A stretch of DNA of 64,000 nucleotides from NCBI RefSeq assembly GCF_050459865.1, contig NZ_JBCMNM010000012.1, positions 124,001 to 188,000 of the forward strand. Reading direction: 5' to 3'. Made by a program: the position numbers and the translations under genes. How positions within the stretch are numbered: position 1 is the stretch's first letter; each line of letters begins with the position of its first letter. Shown here piece by piece: positions 32,323-40,501 of the stretch. The stretch comes from Rummeliibacillus pycnus_B. GTDB lineage: Bacteria; Bacillota; Bacilli; Bacillales_A; Planococcaceae. Below the pieces are notes generated by a model. That model searched no databases, was not told the DNA's origin, and worked only from the letters and a program-made list of their open reading frames with translations.

Positions 32323-33480
32323 CTATTCTAATGCCATTTCAAGATCCTTCCATATATCTTCTACATCTTCAATTCCAACCGAAAAACGAACGAGTCCATC
32401 ATAGAGACCTGCTTTTTCTCTTTCTTCTTTAGGGATGATCGCATGTGTCATCGAAGCTGGATGTTGAATTAATGTACCTACATCACCAAGGGAAACTGCT
32501 AAAGTACACAGTTTCACTGAATTCATAAGTTTAACACCTGTTTCGTATCCCCCCTTCAAGACAAAAGAAATCATTGCTCCAGGACCTTTCATTTGTTTCT
32601 CCATGATATTTTTGTCTTCAAAACTTGCTAATCCTGGAAAATAAACCTTCTCTATAGCCTTATGTTTTTCCAAGCGTTCAGCCAAAATTTGAGCATTTTC
32701 TTGTGATCGATCCATACGAATGTGCAATGTACGTATCCCTTGACAGAGAAGCCAGGCATCCATAGGGGCCAAATTAGCTCCCATAGTCTTCTGCACTTCT
32801 TTTCTCATCGGATCAATAATTTCCTTGCTGGAAATCACTAGTCCACCGATAAGATATCCATGACCCGACAAATATTTTGTTGCACTGTGGACGACAATAT
32901 CAATGCCGCACAGAATAGGATTTTGTAAATATGGAGATAAAAATGTATTATCAACAACAGTCAAGATCCCCTTTTGTTTAGCAATCGACGCTACACTCTT
33001 CATATCTACTAAGGAAAGCGTAGGATTGGAAGGAGTTTCAAAATATACCGCTTTCGTTTTATCTGTAATGTGTGGTTCAAGCTCATCCCCTGTCTTAAAC
33101 GGTACAAATGTTACATCAATTCCAAATTTCTTTACCGTTTTGGTTAGAAAGGCGTGTGTCGCCCCATACAACGCTGTATGTGCAACAACGTGATCTCCTG
33201 CCTGCAAAATACCCAAAAGGCAACCAGTTATTGCAGCCATTCCAGATGAGAAAGCCAAACAGCCTTCACCAAATTCCAATGCCGCTACCTTCTCTTCCAG
33301 TTCTCTTACATTTGGATTTCCCAGACGTGAATACATAAATCCTGGATCTTCTCCTGCGAAGCGTTGTGCTCCTACTTCTGCATTATCAAAAACAAATGTT
33401 GAAGTCATATAAACAGGGGAGATATGTGAGCCATGACCTGGATCTTTATTTACTTTTACTAGTTTTGATGAATAGTTCAT
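32323..33480 (-). CDS. Methionine gamma-lyase / cystathionine gamma-lyase family enzyme
   Basis: A 385-residue Cys/Met-metabolism PLP enzyme. The Schiff-base lysine is in VVHSATKYLSGHGYLIGG near residue 200, the PLP phosphate contacts in YSRLGNPNVRELEEKVAALE and SSGMAAI. The sequence GPGAMISFVLKGG and SLGDVGTLIQHPASMTHAI fit methionine gamma-lyase. It should split methionine to methanethiol, 2-oxobutyrate and ammonia, though homocysteine or cystathionine are possible. First gene of a three-gene unit behind a sigma-54 promoter. AGGAGG precedes ATG 33480. Confidence 0.85.
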   Translation of the reverse strand: MNYSSKLVKVNKDPGHGSHISPVYMTSTFVFDNAEVGAQRFAGEDPGFMYSRLGNPNVRELEEKVAALEFGEGCLAFSSGMAAITGCLLGILQAGDHVVAHTALYGATHAFLTKTVKKFGIDVTFVPFKTGDELEPHITDKTKAVYFETPSNPTLSLVDMKSVASIAKQKGILTVVDNTFLSPYLQNPILCGIDIVVHSATKYLSGHGYLIGGLVISSKEIIDPMRKEVQKTMGANLAPMDAWLLCQGIRTLHIRMDRSQENAQILAERLEKHKAIEKVYFPGLASFEDKNIMEKQMKGPGAMISFVLKGGYETGVKLMNSVKLCTLAVSLGDVGTLIQHPASMTHAIIPKEEREKAGLYDGLVRFSVGIEDVEDIWKDLEMALE

Positions 33481-33559
33481 TTTTATTAACCTCCTAATAT
33501 TAGTATTCTGAAATATTACATTTTTTATTTCTTCCTAATAGTTGTATATAAATCTTTAC

Positions 33560-33578
33560 TTGCAAAATTCATGCCAAC
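33560..33578 (-). promoter_or_regulatory. Sigma-54 promoter of mgl-aminotransferase-dcyD
   Basis: Minus-strand GTTGGCATGAATTTTGCAA, perfect GG/GC spacing, about 82 bases before the lyase start. TATTTTCATT at 33627-33636 recurs upstream of two other sigma-54 promoters, possibly by chance in AT-rich DNA. Confidence 0.85.
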
Positions 33579-33839
33579 TCTGTAAACCTTATAAAATCTA
33601 CAGTTTCTTTATTAAAATTCTTTAATTATTTTCATTTTTGCAAAGGTGCACTGCAAAACATAGTAATGTTCGAACTTACCACTTTAGCAATATTGATAAT
33701 ACTTTTCCAAAATTGGAGAGAATTTAGCTACCCTTCTAACTTCTTGGTATTTCATTTTGCTGGCAAGTCACTGTTCCTTCTCCTGCACTTCCCTATAAGA
33801 TCACCAATCAATACCTTTGAAGCTATTAACTTAAAAGAG

Positions 33840-34208
33840 AATACTATTAAAATTTACCGTCAATGGCGCTATAAAGAAGATGGTGGATTTGGTCCGTTGG
33901 TTGATTAAAAGTGTTATCTGAAACCATATTATGTCCCACTAAGCGAAACCATAACAACGACAAAAATTAAGGAGGAAGCTAGTTAGTAATTCAAATTAGG
34001 GAATACCCAAATCAGAACGCAATTATGATCATCGTAAGGGAATTGCATGTATATATTAATGTAATTAAACTGCATATTAAAAATCATAATTTGAATAAAC
34101 AAATAATTGTGAATATACTAATAATTACAAATTCACATTAATGAGCTTTCTTGTGTAAACGCTATCAATGTCGAATTTCAAAACTAACATTGGAAGAGGG
34201 GATTTTTA
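33840..34208. other. Intergenic region with a possible gene fragment
   Basis: A plus-strand frame ends at 33908 with KIYRQWRYKEDGGFGPLVD, which shares WRYKE with the small membrane proteins at 9516 and 37633. The hydrophobic part in front does not look like them and has no ribosome site, so this is at most a fragment. 33910-34190 holds AT-rich DNA with no supported gene. Confidence 0.25.
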
Positions 34209-34676
34209 ATGAGTAATGTAAAAGCTTTAGAAGTATATGATGCAGGTAATATCTGTCCAGATGATTTACCGTGGGTTCCTTATTTTGGGGTGGCTCATTT
34301 TAAGTTACTTAAGTGTAATCCAGTAACAGGCCAAACTATTACCCTTTTAAAAGTTCCTGCGGGGACACAGCTTCCTACCCATTTCCATCCGGGAACGGTT
34401 ATTGTGTATACCATTAATGGCTCTTGGAGATATATGGAGAATGATTGGGTTTCTAACGCTGGGGACGTAGTTTATGAGCCTGCTGGATCCCAACACACAC
34501 CTGAATCTCTAGGAGATGAAGAGGTTATTACGTTAAACATTGTTGAGGCAACATTAGACTACGTTAATGAGAATGGAGAAATTATTGCTAGAGATAATTG
34601 GCAGTCATTATTGCAAAAATACCACGATCATTGTGCGGCTGAAGGAATTACACCTATAGATGTGACTCAATTTTAA
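34209..34676 (+). CDS. Cupin-domain dioxygenase-like protein
   Basis: A 155-residue cupin. The metal-binding motif is seen in LPTHFHPGTVIVYTINGSW (His-x-His-x5-6-Glu-like site with Val in place of Glu) and in the second strand GDVVYEPAGSQHTPES (third His). The whole follows the pattern of the 2,4'-dihydroxyacetophenone dioxygenase-like / ChrR-type cupins. It would be a cytosolic metal-dependent oxygenase, substrate unknown. GAAGAGGGG precedes ATG 34209. Convergent with a LysR gene, so no regulatory link can be claimed. Confidence 0.75.
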   Translation: MSNVKALEVYDAGNICPDDLPWVPYFGVAHFKLLKCNPVTGQTITLLKVPAGTQLPTHFHPGTVIVYTINGSWRYMENDWVSNAGDVVYEPAGSQHTPESLGDEEVITLNIVEATLDYVNENGEIIARDNWQSLLQKYHDHCAAEGITPIDVTQF

Positions 34677-34686
34677 TAGTTAAATT

Positions 34687-34738
34687 GAAAAAAGAGAAGC
34701 CCTTCCATAAGATGAAGTGGCAACTCTTTTTTTCTTAT
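34687..34738. terminator. Bidirectional terminator
   Basis: AAAAAGAG and CTCTTTTT arms with partial pairing inside (CTTC/GAAG). It sits between the convergent cupin and LysR genes. Confidence 0.5.
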
Positions 34739-35640
34739 AATTTCGTAATTTCAGATTTTAGATAATGAATATACTTGTTTAGTAAAATAGATAAATGTTT
34801 ATCTTCAGATAAAACTAATCCAAAAGAAATATTGAGACCACTATGATTTACCAAATCAACGGGAATGATATCTCCATTTATAACGGGAGGATAATTTTTC
34901 ATTATAAAATCAGGAGCGAATGTAATAGCCAAACTTTCAATGATAGCCTGGAGAATGCCGTCCGAATTATTTGAGGTAAATAGGATTTTCATGGGCTGGT
35001 TTTTGTTAAAGAACTCATGAACAAAGTATTGCATAAATTCACCGTGATATGTAACGAGCGTTTGATCTAGTATCTCATGTGAAGATATGGCATCTGTAAA
35101 CGCTAAGGGAGAATGTTTAGAAACATAAACTTTCTGCTTCCCTTCAAATAGTGATTCAAAAGCTATTCCTTCCATGTTTATGTTCCAATCTGGTGAATAG
35201 GCGATCAGTCCGATGTCGGTCTTTTGCTGGCGAACGTCTTCAATCACAGAAGAACCACTTTTTTCATTTATTTCTATATTTACTTGTGGATAATCTTGTT
35301 TAAAAGCAGCAAAAGCCTTTACTAGAACAGTCGTCAATCCTGGTATGGAAGATACTTTTAGTTCTCCTCCTACCATGGAATTAAGTGAGTGCGCTGTCTC
35401 CTTGATTTCCTCAAATTTTCTTAACACTTCGTAAGCTTGTTTTAGAATGATTTTACCTTCCTCTGTTGGTACAGCACCGTGTCCCCTTGAGCGATGTAAA
35501 ATTTTAAGCCCCAATTCCTTTTCTAAACTAGTAATAGATTGGCTAATAGCAGATTGAGTCATATAAAGATTTTGTGCCGCTATAGAGAGGGAATTGTATT
35601 TTGCGACTTCAACAATATATTTTAATTGTTCAAAGTTCAT
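34735..35640 (-). CDS. LysR-family transcriptional regulator
   Basis: A 301-residue LysR protein. The winged HTH is at residues 1-60 (MNFEQLKYIVEVAKYNSLSI, AAQNLYMTQSAISQSITSLE), followed by the linker helix and a periplasmic-binding-protein-like effector domain (GELKVSSIPGLTTVLVKAF and onward). It should bind a small ligand and control a nearby or distant gene. AAGGAG precedes ATG 35640. Upstream DNA to 36200 is non-coding or mobile-element remnant, so its target is not evident from position. Confidence 0.85.
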   Translation of the reverse strand: MNFEQLKYIVEVAKYNSLSIAAQNLYMTQSAISQSITSLEKELGLKILHRSRGHGAVPTEEGKIILKQAYEVLRKFEEIKETAHSLNSMVGGELKVSSIPGLTTVLVKAFAAFKQDYPQVNIEINEKSGSSVIEDVRQQKTDIGLIAYSPDWNINMEGIAFESLFEGKQKVYVSKHSPLAFTDAISSHEILDQTLVTYHGEFMQYFVHEFFNKNQPMKILFTSNNSDGILQAIIESLAITFAPDFIMKNYPPVINGDIIPVDLVNHSGLNISFGLVLSEDKHLSILLNKYIHYLKSEITKL

Positions 35641-35857
35641 AGTTTTTCTCCTTGTCTATTAAAAAATGCTTATCAAACTAACTATTGTGTTAGATTGGAA
35701 ATGAGAACCAGTAACATATACAAGCTTTAAGGTATACCATCTTTGGCTATACCTCTTTTATGTATGAACTCGTAACACTAGGCTGTTTAGATAGTAGCTA
35801 TACTCAAGTTAATTTCAGAATTTAGAGCCCTTGCTTCTATAAGCTTAAAATAACAAG

Positions 35858-36117
35858 AAAATAGAGCACTTCCCCAAATCCTGTAAAATGAGAGTTACGA
35901 TACAAACATAAACAGACTAGAGAAATGCTCTATTCCTATTATACGACAAGAAAGTCTATTTGATATGCAAATTTTATATAATTTGGAACCTACCAACATA
36001 TTCTGATCCCTATTCCCATAGTTCCTCTTGTAGTTTATCTGATAAAGAGAATTTATCTATATCAAGATTTACACCACAATCTTGACACCAAATTGGTCTG
36101 CCACAAAATCAGCATCG
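35858..36117 (+). mobile_element. Decayed start of a transposase gene
   Basis: AATAGAGCACTT at 35860 and its near-complement AAATGCTCTATT at 35923 form an inverted repeat. From ATG 35925 a frame reads MLYSYYTTRKSI-stop-YANFI-stop-FGTYQHILIPIPIVPLVVYL and ends at about 36117. The two in-frame stops and missing remainder mean a dead fragment. The style (YYTTRKSI start with IR just in front) fits the IS-type transposases of Bacillus, but the family is not certain. Confidence 0.45.
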
Positions 36118-36221
36118 AATTTAAATGAAGTTTTTGCATTTTCTTTTTAGATTCCAAATCATGATTTATTCTCCGTTTCAAAATTTATTACTGTGAAATT
36201 ACATATGTACCTATTTACTTA

Positions 36222-36788
36222 CTATCGAATAAATAAGCCATTTTCTTTAACAATCTCCTTACACACCTTGAAACCTGCTTCTGTTTTACAATAAACAGGA
36301 AAACACAAATCCCAATTTCCGATTATCACTGTATCAATAGAAGGAAAGAAAAAATTTGCAAAATAACGTTCATTCACGGAAAGGTTTATTAAAAAGATAA
36401 GGGTTTCTACGTCTTCTATTCTGTAAATTCCCTTGCTGTCTGAAAATAACTTTCGAAAAAAATTAGCCTCTATTCGATTTAAAGTGCTTAATATATATCT
36501 GAATTCTTCTTTTCCTATTCCTTTTTTATTTAAGTGTACATACGCTTCCTTTTCTTCTATACGAAAAAGTTCCATAAATGTATTAATAAATTTTGCACTG
36601 TACTTTAAATTACGACTTCTCCCCACTAACTCACTTGCCTCTTCTTCTGTAAGAACACGATTATATACATCCATAATACCGATATGATTGTATAACATAC
36701 TTGGTTCTTCAAGAAGATGGATATTAAATTTTTTAAACTTCGAATATAATATATTAATCTCTTCATTTGTTGCCAATGTTAACTTCAT
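36222..36788 (-). CDS. Conserved-looking protein of unknown function
   Basis: A 188-residue soluble protein with alternating helices (ATNEEINILYSKFKKFNIHL, EEEASELVGRSRN, KFINTFMELFRIEEKEAYVH) and strands near the end (IDTVIIGNWDLCFPVYCKTE). GAGG is about seven bases before ATG 36788. I recognise no domain. It stands alone, between the transposase remnant and a glyoxalase-type gene, so context gives no hint. Confidence 0.6.
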   Translation of the reverse strand: MKLTLATNEEINILYSKFKKFNIHLLEEPSMLYNHIGIMDVYNRVLTEEEASELVGRSRNLKYSAKFINTFMELFRIEEKEAYVHLNKKGIGKEEFRYILSTLNRIEANFFRKLFSDSKGIYRIEDVETLIFLINLSVNERYFANFFFPSIDTVIIGNWDLCFPVYCKTEAGFKVCKEIVKENGLFIR

Positions 36789-36927
36789 AATTTTACCTCG
36801 TTTGTTGATTTGTTCTCATAATATTTTATCATCATGTTACATTACCTGCCCCAGTGATGGAGAATTTTTATAAAAAAAGCCTATTAATTTGATTGCCTTC
36901 TTCACTCTTTAAATCAAACCAATAAAA

Positions 36928-36963
36928 AAGCACAATCCAATAAAAATTGGATCATGCTTTAGT
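36928..36963. terminator. Bidirectional terminator
   Basis: AAAGCACAATCCAAT and ATTGGATCATGCTTT pair with one mismatch around a four-base loop. Confidence 0.6.
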
Positions 36964-37094
36964 TAAATTTCATGGTCGAATGTTTCAGTATCCGACTTTA
37001 TTATCATTCGATACCGAATTGTTCAAAGACAAGATAGTCTGGAACAATGGAGTTCAGTCACCTTTGTTATTTTCTTTGTATTTTTCTTTTTGCT

Positions 37095-37460
37095 TTACTT
37101 TCCAACTAATACAAAGACATTTTCATCAGGTGCCTCCATTACAGCAACATGACCAGATTCAGTTGCAAATGGTGTTCTAATCCATTGGATTTCTTCGTTT
37201 TTGCTCAGTTCGGCATATACTTGTTTCACATCATCAACAAGTATTTCAATTTCTATAAAATTATTTTCTGGATGATTACTTAGAACAAGTTCAGAACTGT
37301 CTTTTTGAGGAAATTTTAAGCCGATCAAAGTCCAATTAACCCCGTTTTCTAAGACTCTTTCTATCTTCCAATTTTCCGTTAACCCCATTGAAGTATAAAA
37401 TGAAATTGACTTTTCAATATCTTTTGTATGAATACAAACACACTCTAATTTCTTAAACAT
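37095..37460 (-). CDS. VOC/glyoxalase-family protein
   Basis: A 121-residue single-module VOC protein: KLECVCIHTKDIEKSISFYT, then MGLTENWKIER at the start, with a metal-ligand pattern (His in CIHTKD, Glu in FIEIEILVDD and VMEAPDENVFVLVG at the end). It would form a dimer and either process a toxic aldehyde, bind an antibiotic or another small molecule. GGGAG nine bases before ATG 37460 sets the start. No neighbour is linked. Confidence 0.8.
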   Translation of the reverse strand: MFKKLECVCIHTKDIEKSISFYTSMGLTENWKIERVLENGVNWTLIGLKFPQKDSSELVLSNHPENNFIEIEILVDDVKQVYAELSKNEEIQWIRTPFATESGHVAVMEAPDENVFVLVGK

Positions 37461-37632
37461 TTGACACATCTCCCATCGTTTTTAAAAGAAAGAACAAATG
37501 TTCTCTATATATAATTCTACTATTTACCATTTTAAAAAGCAACATTATGCAAGAAAAGTTCCTTTATCAATTGATTCCATTTAATAACTATGAATCACGC
37601 CCTAAGTAACAATTAGCATTTAGTAATGCATT

Positions 37633-37872
37633 CTAAGGAAATGGTGGTTCAGGAGTAAATGTATCAATTGCAACTACGATAAGAAATATGGTCCAAAAAA
37701 TCATTGCAACTACACTTCCAATTCTAATTAATTTGATTTGGATTTCTGATAGCTCAGGAATTTCTTTGTATCTCCATTTTTCAAAATAAAAATAACTTTC
37801 TTCTGGGTCATAGAAACTCCAAATACCAAACAAGTAAATCGGAATCGAAAATACGATGCTTATAAATAACAT
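37633..37872 (-). CDS. Small two-span membrane protein with EKWRYKE motif (paralogue of 9516-9725)
   Basis: A 79-residue protein: span one LFISIVFSIPIYLFGIW, loop YDPEESYFYFEKWRYKEIPE, an arginine before the second span (RIGSVVAMIFWTIFLIVVAI) and a proline-rich tail. GGAGG seven bases before ATG 37872. It shares order and motif with the 69-residue protein at 9516, so the window contains two copies of one DUF6199-like family. Function unknown. Confidence 0.7.
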   Translation of the reverse strand: MLFISIVFSIPIYLFGIWSFYDPEESYFYFEKWRYKEIPELSEIQIKLIRIGSVVAMIFWTIFLIVVAIDTFTPEPPFP

Positions 37873-38079
37873 TTCACGACCTCCATTGAACATTTAAAAT
37901 ATTTACGTATGTAATTCCTAATTAGATTCATTAAGCTATTCTTTTTTATCTAAGGTACCTTTTTCTTTTATAATACGAATATCCCAAATAGGATAATTAT
38001 CTAATTAAAAAACCACTTTGAAAATCAATTCAAAATGGTTTCTTTTGGTTATTTTTATTTTGTGTACGATAATCCATTG

Positions 38080-38409
38080 CTAGTTATCTTGATTTTTCTC
38101 GACATATTCCTTAAGTGCAAGTATCTTTTCATCCCAATATTGTTCAAAAAAGATTAACCAATCTTTAATTTCAGTTAATGGTTGTGGATTTAGCTTATAA
38201 CGATTTTCTCGCCCAACTCTTTGATTGCTTACAAGTCCTGCATCTAAAAGAACTTTTAGATGTTTATTTACAGCAGTTCGACTTATTGGGAATTGTTTTG
38301 TAATTGCAGAAATAGGAAGTTCATTGTTTGCAAGTAATTGTAGCAATTTACGACGAGTAGGGTCTCCAATTGCTTGAAAGACGTCATGTCGATCTTGCGA
38401 TGAGTCCAA
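38080..38409 (-). CDS. ArsR-family transcriptional repressor
   Basis: A 109-residue winged-helix protein with IGDPTRRKLLQLLANNELPI, ITKQFPISRTAVNKHLKVLL and DAGLVSNQRVGRENRYKL; no metal-binding cysteines, so it belongs to the metal-independent ArsR subgroup often paired with AHSA1 proteins. TTG at 38409 is the start; it overlaps or abuts the AHSA1 stop and has GAGG upstream inside that gene, indicating translational coupling. It probably represses its own operon at the tandem repeats at 38857-38902. Confidence 0.8.
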   Translation of the reverse strand: MDSSQDRHDVFQAIGDPTRRKLLQLLANNELPISAITKQFPISRTAVNKHLKVLLDAGLVSNQRVGRENRYKLNPQPLTEIKDWLIFFEQYWDEKILALKEYVEKNQDN

Positions 38410-38410
38410 T

Positions 38411-38830
38411 TTATGCCTCGATATACTTTGGTAGGCTGATATTTACTATTTTCTCCCAGCCGCCATCCATTATTCCGCGAATCATTGTATGCGGTTGTCC
38501 AAACTCGGTATTTTTTTCTTCATCCCAACCAGAGTGAATTAATGTGAATTCTGTTTTTCCTACTTCTAATTCTTTTAATTCCATTGTCAAATGCCAATCT
38601 TTGCCCCAGTCAAATCCCACTTTGTTAGGAGGATCTAGTTCCGTTACTTTACATGGGGAATCTCCAAATTGACTTGTATGAAGAGTGAAGTCACGACCTA
38701 ATTCTGCTTCAAAAGTATTTGGCATCCACCATGCACCAATTCCTTCTGATGTTGCAATTGCTTTCCATACTTTTTCAATTGGTGCGTTCAATATAATTGT
38801 TTTTTTTATTTCAGGTAATGTATTTGCCAT
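38411..38830 (-). CDS. AHSA1/SRPBCC-domain protein
   Basis: A 139-residue protein with the START-like fold of AHSA1/CalC proteins: TIILNAPIEKVWKAIATSEG, GAWWMPNTFEAELG, PPNKVGFDWGKDWHLTMELK, LIHSGWDE. These form a hydrophobic cavity that binds a small ligand. It is transcribed before the ArsR gene in the same operon, a common pairing in Bacillus. GGAGGTC lies about 11 bases before ATG 38830. Confidence 0.8.
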   Translation of the reverse strand: MANTLPEIKKTIILNAPIEKVWKAIATSEGIGAWWMPNTFEAELGRDFTLHTSQFGDSPCKVTELDPPNKVGFDWGKDWHLTMELKELEVGKTEFTLIHSGWDEEKNTEFGQPHTMIRGIMDGGWEKIVNISLPKYIEA

Positions 38831-38856
38831 TTTAATTATGACCTCCGATATCAAAT

Positions 38857-38902
38857 ATAACACCTTTTAGTGTTACAATTATTATAACACCTTTTAGTGT
38901 TA
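38857..38902. promoter_or_regulatory. Tandem 19-bp palindromic operators of the AHSA1-ArsR operon
   Basis: ATAACACCTTTTAGTGTTA occurs at 38857-38875 and again at 38884-38902, start to start 27 bases. Each contains the inverted arms AACAC/GTGTT. It lies 27 bases upstream of the AHSA1 start, exactly where an ArsR-type repressor should block transcription. Confidence 0.65.
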
Positions 38903-38936
38903 TTTTGCACACTAAAATTGAATTTATACATCCTTA

Positions 38937-40499
38937 TTAGCTTTGAACTTTTAGTTGGCCTAAAGATATGACTTCTAAATAATTCACATATAAAGCTTTC
39001 AGTTTTTCAAATGCAGCTTCAAAATCTAATGAGATTACTGAAATTTGAGTTAATTGATGCTTTTTCAAATAGATACTTTCATCGTGCAAAAGTAAACCAT
39101 TCAGTTTTGCATCATCACTAAAATATTCAAATTCCAATGGCAGTTTCATAGAAATAATCATTGGATAAGTGGATGTTTGAGCAATTCTAAATGTTGAAAA
39201 TGACGATTTCAATACTTGCTCCATTCTTGCATGTAGTAATTCAAATCGCTTGGGATATTCTTGTAGTGCGAAAAGTAAATTTGCAACCAAATAGGCTGGC
39301 ATTGTTGATGGAAGCGGATGATTATAATAATGCGCTAAATTGATATAAAGAGGTGCATCATTTTTTTGAGGTATTTCATTTGAAAATACAAATGCTAATC
39401 CACTCAATGCACCAATTGATTTTCCACTCAGAGCTGTTGCTAAATGTAACTGCTCCATTGAAAAAGAAAAAGAGCCAAATGAACTTATGCAATCCGCACA
39501 CACTTTAACATTATATTTTTTGGCTAACTCGAGCATCGGTTCAAAATCGTTGCAAATTCCCGTCGATGTTTCACCGTGGACAAAGCAAATCCAATGGTAA
39601 TTCCCCGTCCATAAACTTTGTTCAATCTCCATTAAATTAAAAGATTCTCCCCATTTAAAAGAGCAAATATCAAAGTTCAATTGCCAATTCTTTGCTTGTC
39701 GTATCAATCGTTCGCCAAATTCCCCATTCGAGATCACTAACCCTTTTGAGTCTTTAAATTCTGCTTTCATTTGACCAAGCATTACATCGTTTGCTAAAGT
39801 TCCTGTGCCTACAAATGTTGTGACATATTTTGCATTTGAAAGTTCTAGTAGTTGACTATTCATCTCATTATATAGAGAAAAAAATGCTGTAGAACGATGG
39901 GATGTTCCTGTATGTGTAAGTGGTTGTTCTTGTTCCACCGGTCCAGGAAAAAAAGTATGCTGTTTAAATCGTATACGCTCACTCATTGTGGATCCATTTC
40001 TTCTCGTTAATATCATGGGCAAAAATTTTGCATCCTCAGTACCAACTTCTTCTGCAAACTGCTGGAAACCTATTTGATTATAAAGCCTTTTTTCTCTCTT
40101 TATGCCTGAAATAACTGCCGCAGAGTAACCTCTATCATAAACATAAGAATAGATAGCTTTAGCTAGTTGACTAAATACTCGTCCATTTCGATATTCTTTC
40201 TTCACAGCTAAAAGTCGTATTTCACAAAGTTTTTCGCAAGCATCTTTCTCTAAGAACAACTCTACTTTTCCTATTTTTTCATCTAATGAGAATGGGCGCT
40301 GATCTCGAAAAGCAAGCATACCAACCATTTCAATGTCTTTGTATACAAGCAAATATGTATTTTCAGAATGGAATCGATCAATTAACCTTTTTTGTTCATT
40401 CGGTTGATGTTGTGCTATTTCCTCGACAAATGTTTCATAATTTAATTTTGCAATCTCATCATATTCCTTTTCAGTTCTAGCAATTTTGCACCAATACAT
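38937..40499 (-). CDS. Fusion of GNAT-like acyltransferase and class V aminotransferase
   Basis: A 520-residue two-domain protein. Residues 1-165 resemble acyl-/acetyltransferases (NYETFVEEIAQHQPNEQKRL, LLVYKDIEMVGMLAFRDQRP, CEIRLLAVKKEYRNGRVFSQ), similar in style to N-acyl amino-acid or autoinducer-synthase-like GNATs. Residues 180-515 are a class V PLP aminotransferase (FFPGPVEQ, VGTGTLANDVM, HGETSTGICNDF, cofactor lysine in ALSGKSIGALSGLAF). A PlsY-like gene ends two bases before its ATG, so the pair is one operon. Product unknown; a made-up activity is not offered. Confidence 0.7.
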   Translation of the reverse strand: MYWCKIARTEKEYDEIAKLNYETFVEEIAQHQPNEQKRLIDRFHSENTYLLVYKDIEMVGMLAFRDQRPFSLDEKIGKVELFLEKDACEKLCEIRLLAVKKEYRNGRVFSQLAKAIYSYVYDRGYSAAVISGIKREKRLYNQIGFQQFAEEVGTEDAKFLPMILTRRNGSTMSERIRFKQHTFFPGPVEQEQPLTHTGTSHRSTAFFSLYNEMNSQLLELSNAKYVTTFVGTGTLANDVMLGQMKAEFKDSKGLVISNGEFGERLIRQAKNWQLNFDICSFKWGESFNLMEIEQSLWTGNYHWICFVHGETSTGICNDFEPMLELAKKYNVKVCADCISSFGSFSFSMEQLHLATALSGKSIGALSGLAFVFSNEIPQKNDAPLYINLAHYYNHPLPSTMPAYLVANLLFALQEYPKRFELLHARMEQVLKSSFSTFRIAQTSTYPMIISMKLPLEFEYFSDDAKLNGLLLHDESIYLKKHQLTQISVISLDFEAAFEKLKALYVNYLEVISLGQLKVQS

Positions 40500-40501
40500 A
40501 T

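Noticed and set aside
33481..33665. Upstream region of the methionine gamma-lyase considered for an S-box or T-box
   Set aside because: No S-box core or T-box sequence and no attenuator; only the sigma-54 element is present.
33666..33908. Open frame of 80 codons
   Set aside because: No ribosome site, low-complexity hydrophobic start; only the last 20 codons look protein-like, so listed just as a possible fragment.
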